DNA from: Sabulicella rubraurantiaca
GTDB taxonomy: Bacteria; Pseudomonadota; Alphaproteobacteria; Acetobacterales; Acetobacteraceae
Direction: 5' to 3'
NCBI RefSeq assembly: GCF_017355885.1
Contig: NZ_JAFEUU010000001.1
Span: 496,001 to 560,000 of the forward strand
Length of the DNA stretch: 64,000 bases
Positions 63,297 to 64,000 of this stretch are shown in pieces. The notes below the pieces were generated by a model. The model had not been told where the DNA came from, made no database searches, and saw nothing but the letters and a program-made list of their open reading frames with translations. A program made the translations under genes and the position numbers. Position 1 is the first letter of the stretch; every line of letters begins with the position of its first letter.

Positions 63297-64000
63297 CTAG
63301 ACCTCCTCCACCTGCGCGACGCCGGGCAATACCTTGAGGGCCTGCATCATGCGTGGCCCGACATTCCAGCCGCCCGGGAGCGCCACCTCGACCTCCTGGC
63401 CCGGGCCAAGGCGCGGCACGATGGAGACGCGGCCCTTGCCGCGTCCCTCGCGCTCCAGCAGCGACTTGATGTCCGGCAAGGCCGTCGCGGCCTCGACGAA
63501 GACGCGCATCCCCTGCCCCGCCCCGGCAGCCGCCTTGTCCAGCTTCTCGCAGTCGGCGGCGGTCAGGCGCAGCGCGTCGTTCTCGATCCGCGCATCGGCC
63601 GTGACCAGCACGGCCGAGCCCTCCTCCAGCATGTCGCGGCAGCGATTCAGCACTTCGGAGAAGAAGGTCACCTCGTAGCCGCCCGCCTGGTCCGAGAGCG
63701 ACACCCAGGCCATGCGGCTGCCGGTGCGCGTGTTGCGCTCCTTCCGGCCGGTCACCGTGCCCGCCAGCTTCAGCCGGCCCGACCCGGCCCGCGCCTTCTC
63801 CGAGATGCGGGAGGAAAGCGTGACGCCCAGGCGCCGCAGCGCACCGCGATACTCGTCCAGCGGATGGGCCGAGAGGTGGAAGCCCACCGCCTCCGCCTCG
63901 AAGGCAAGCTTGTCCAGGGTGGGCCAGTCGGGCATGTCGGGCAGGCGCAGCATGGCCGGCCCCTGCTCCGCCTCGCCGAACAGCCCGATCTGGCTGGAGC
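63297..64000 (-). CDS. dnaE: DNA polymerase III alpha subunit (C-terminal part)
   Basis: The frame runs off the right edge, so only the last ~234 codons are present. Recognisable DnaE C-terminal sequence: SSQIGLFGEAEQ, LDKLAFEAEAVGFHLSAHPLDEY, the OB-fold region LKLAGTVTGRKERNTRTGSRMAWVSLSDQAGGYEVTFFSE, LEEGSAVLVTADARIEND and the tail domain. DnaE is the replicative polymerase catalytic subunit; the polymerase and PHP domains lie outside the window. It converges with the Kelch gene across 5 bases. Confidence 0.93.
   Translation of the reverse strand, partial: SSQIGLFGEAEQGPAMLRLPDMPDWPTLDKLAFEAEAVGFHLSAHPLDEYRGALRRLGVTLSSRISEKARAGSGRLKLAGTVTGRKERNTRTGSRMAWVSLSDQAGGYEVTFFSEVLNRCRDMLEEGSAVLVTADARIENDALRLTAADCEKLDKAAAGAGQGMRVFVEAATALPDIKSLLEREGRGKGRVSIVPRLGPGQEVEVALPGGWNVGPRMMQALKVLPGVAQVEEV

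Overview
The window is about 64 kb of GC-rich (roughly two-thirds G+C), densely coding bacterial chromosome. The gene set points to an alphaproteobacterium, most likely an Acetobacteraceae (Roseomonas-like) organism: a caa3-type oxidase with fused subunits I and III, an adjacent hisZ-purA pair, tripartite-tricarboxylate (Bug) receptors, a DUF1491 protein, and many overlaps of the ATGA/GTGA/TGATG type. The family assignment is an inference from gene content. I saw no rRNA, tRNA, CRISPR, transposase or prophage gene.

Left flank (1-6.4 kb): the end of a cytochrome c oxidase operon (subunit II-cytochrome c, subunit I-III fusion, a small membrane protein), peptide chain release factor 3, an asparaginase and a single-domain response regulator.

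Centre (about 6.5-40.2 kb): one large exopolysaccharide locus of the kind that accompanies the exosortase A (XrtA)/PEP-CTERM protein-sorting system. Three blocks can be seen. A minus-strand block (18.1 down to 7.4 kb) starts with an amidotransferase of the asparagine synthase type and continues with a flippase, a methyltransferase, a glycosyltransferase-deacetylase fusion, a YdcF-like protein, a GNAT/FemAB-like protein and two glycosyltransferases. A second minus-strand block (30.65 down to 18.5 kb) carries the priming sugar transferase, the kinase/regulator/TPR trio PrsK-PrsR-PrsT, an O-antigen-ligase-like protein, a small membrane ORF, a glycosyltransferase and a large lipoprotein. A plus-strand block (31-40.2 kb) diverges from it and carries the export lipoprotein (frameshifted), chain-length determinant, tyrosine kinase, outer-membrane barrel, secretion ATPase, deacetylase, FemAB protein and glycosyltransferase. 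Together these cover priming, assembly, flipping, polymerisation or ligation, length control, export and modification of a surface polymer, plus sigma-54-type regulation. The exosortase itself and any PEP-CTERM substrate are absent from the window. The AT-rich divergent region at 30.65-30.97 kb is the likely control centre.

Right flank (40.2-64 kb): housekeeping and metabolic genes in short operons. These include purA, hisZ, serC, thiD, glmM, parE, galE and the 3' end of dnaE, together with a metallothionein, two Bug receptors, a nucleoside-type deaminase, a nitronate monooxygenase, a purine permease, an MFS exporter, topoisomerase IB and a sugar-nucleotide group (galE, a DegT aminotransferase, an unusual epimerase). 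glmM and the sugar-nucleotide genes may feed precursors to the polysaccharide locus. Two genes (the export lipoprotein near 31.34 kb and the Kelch protein near 62.18 kb) look broken by single-base shifts, which could be real or sequencing errors.
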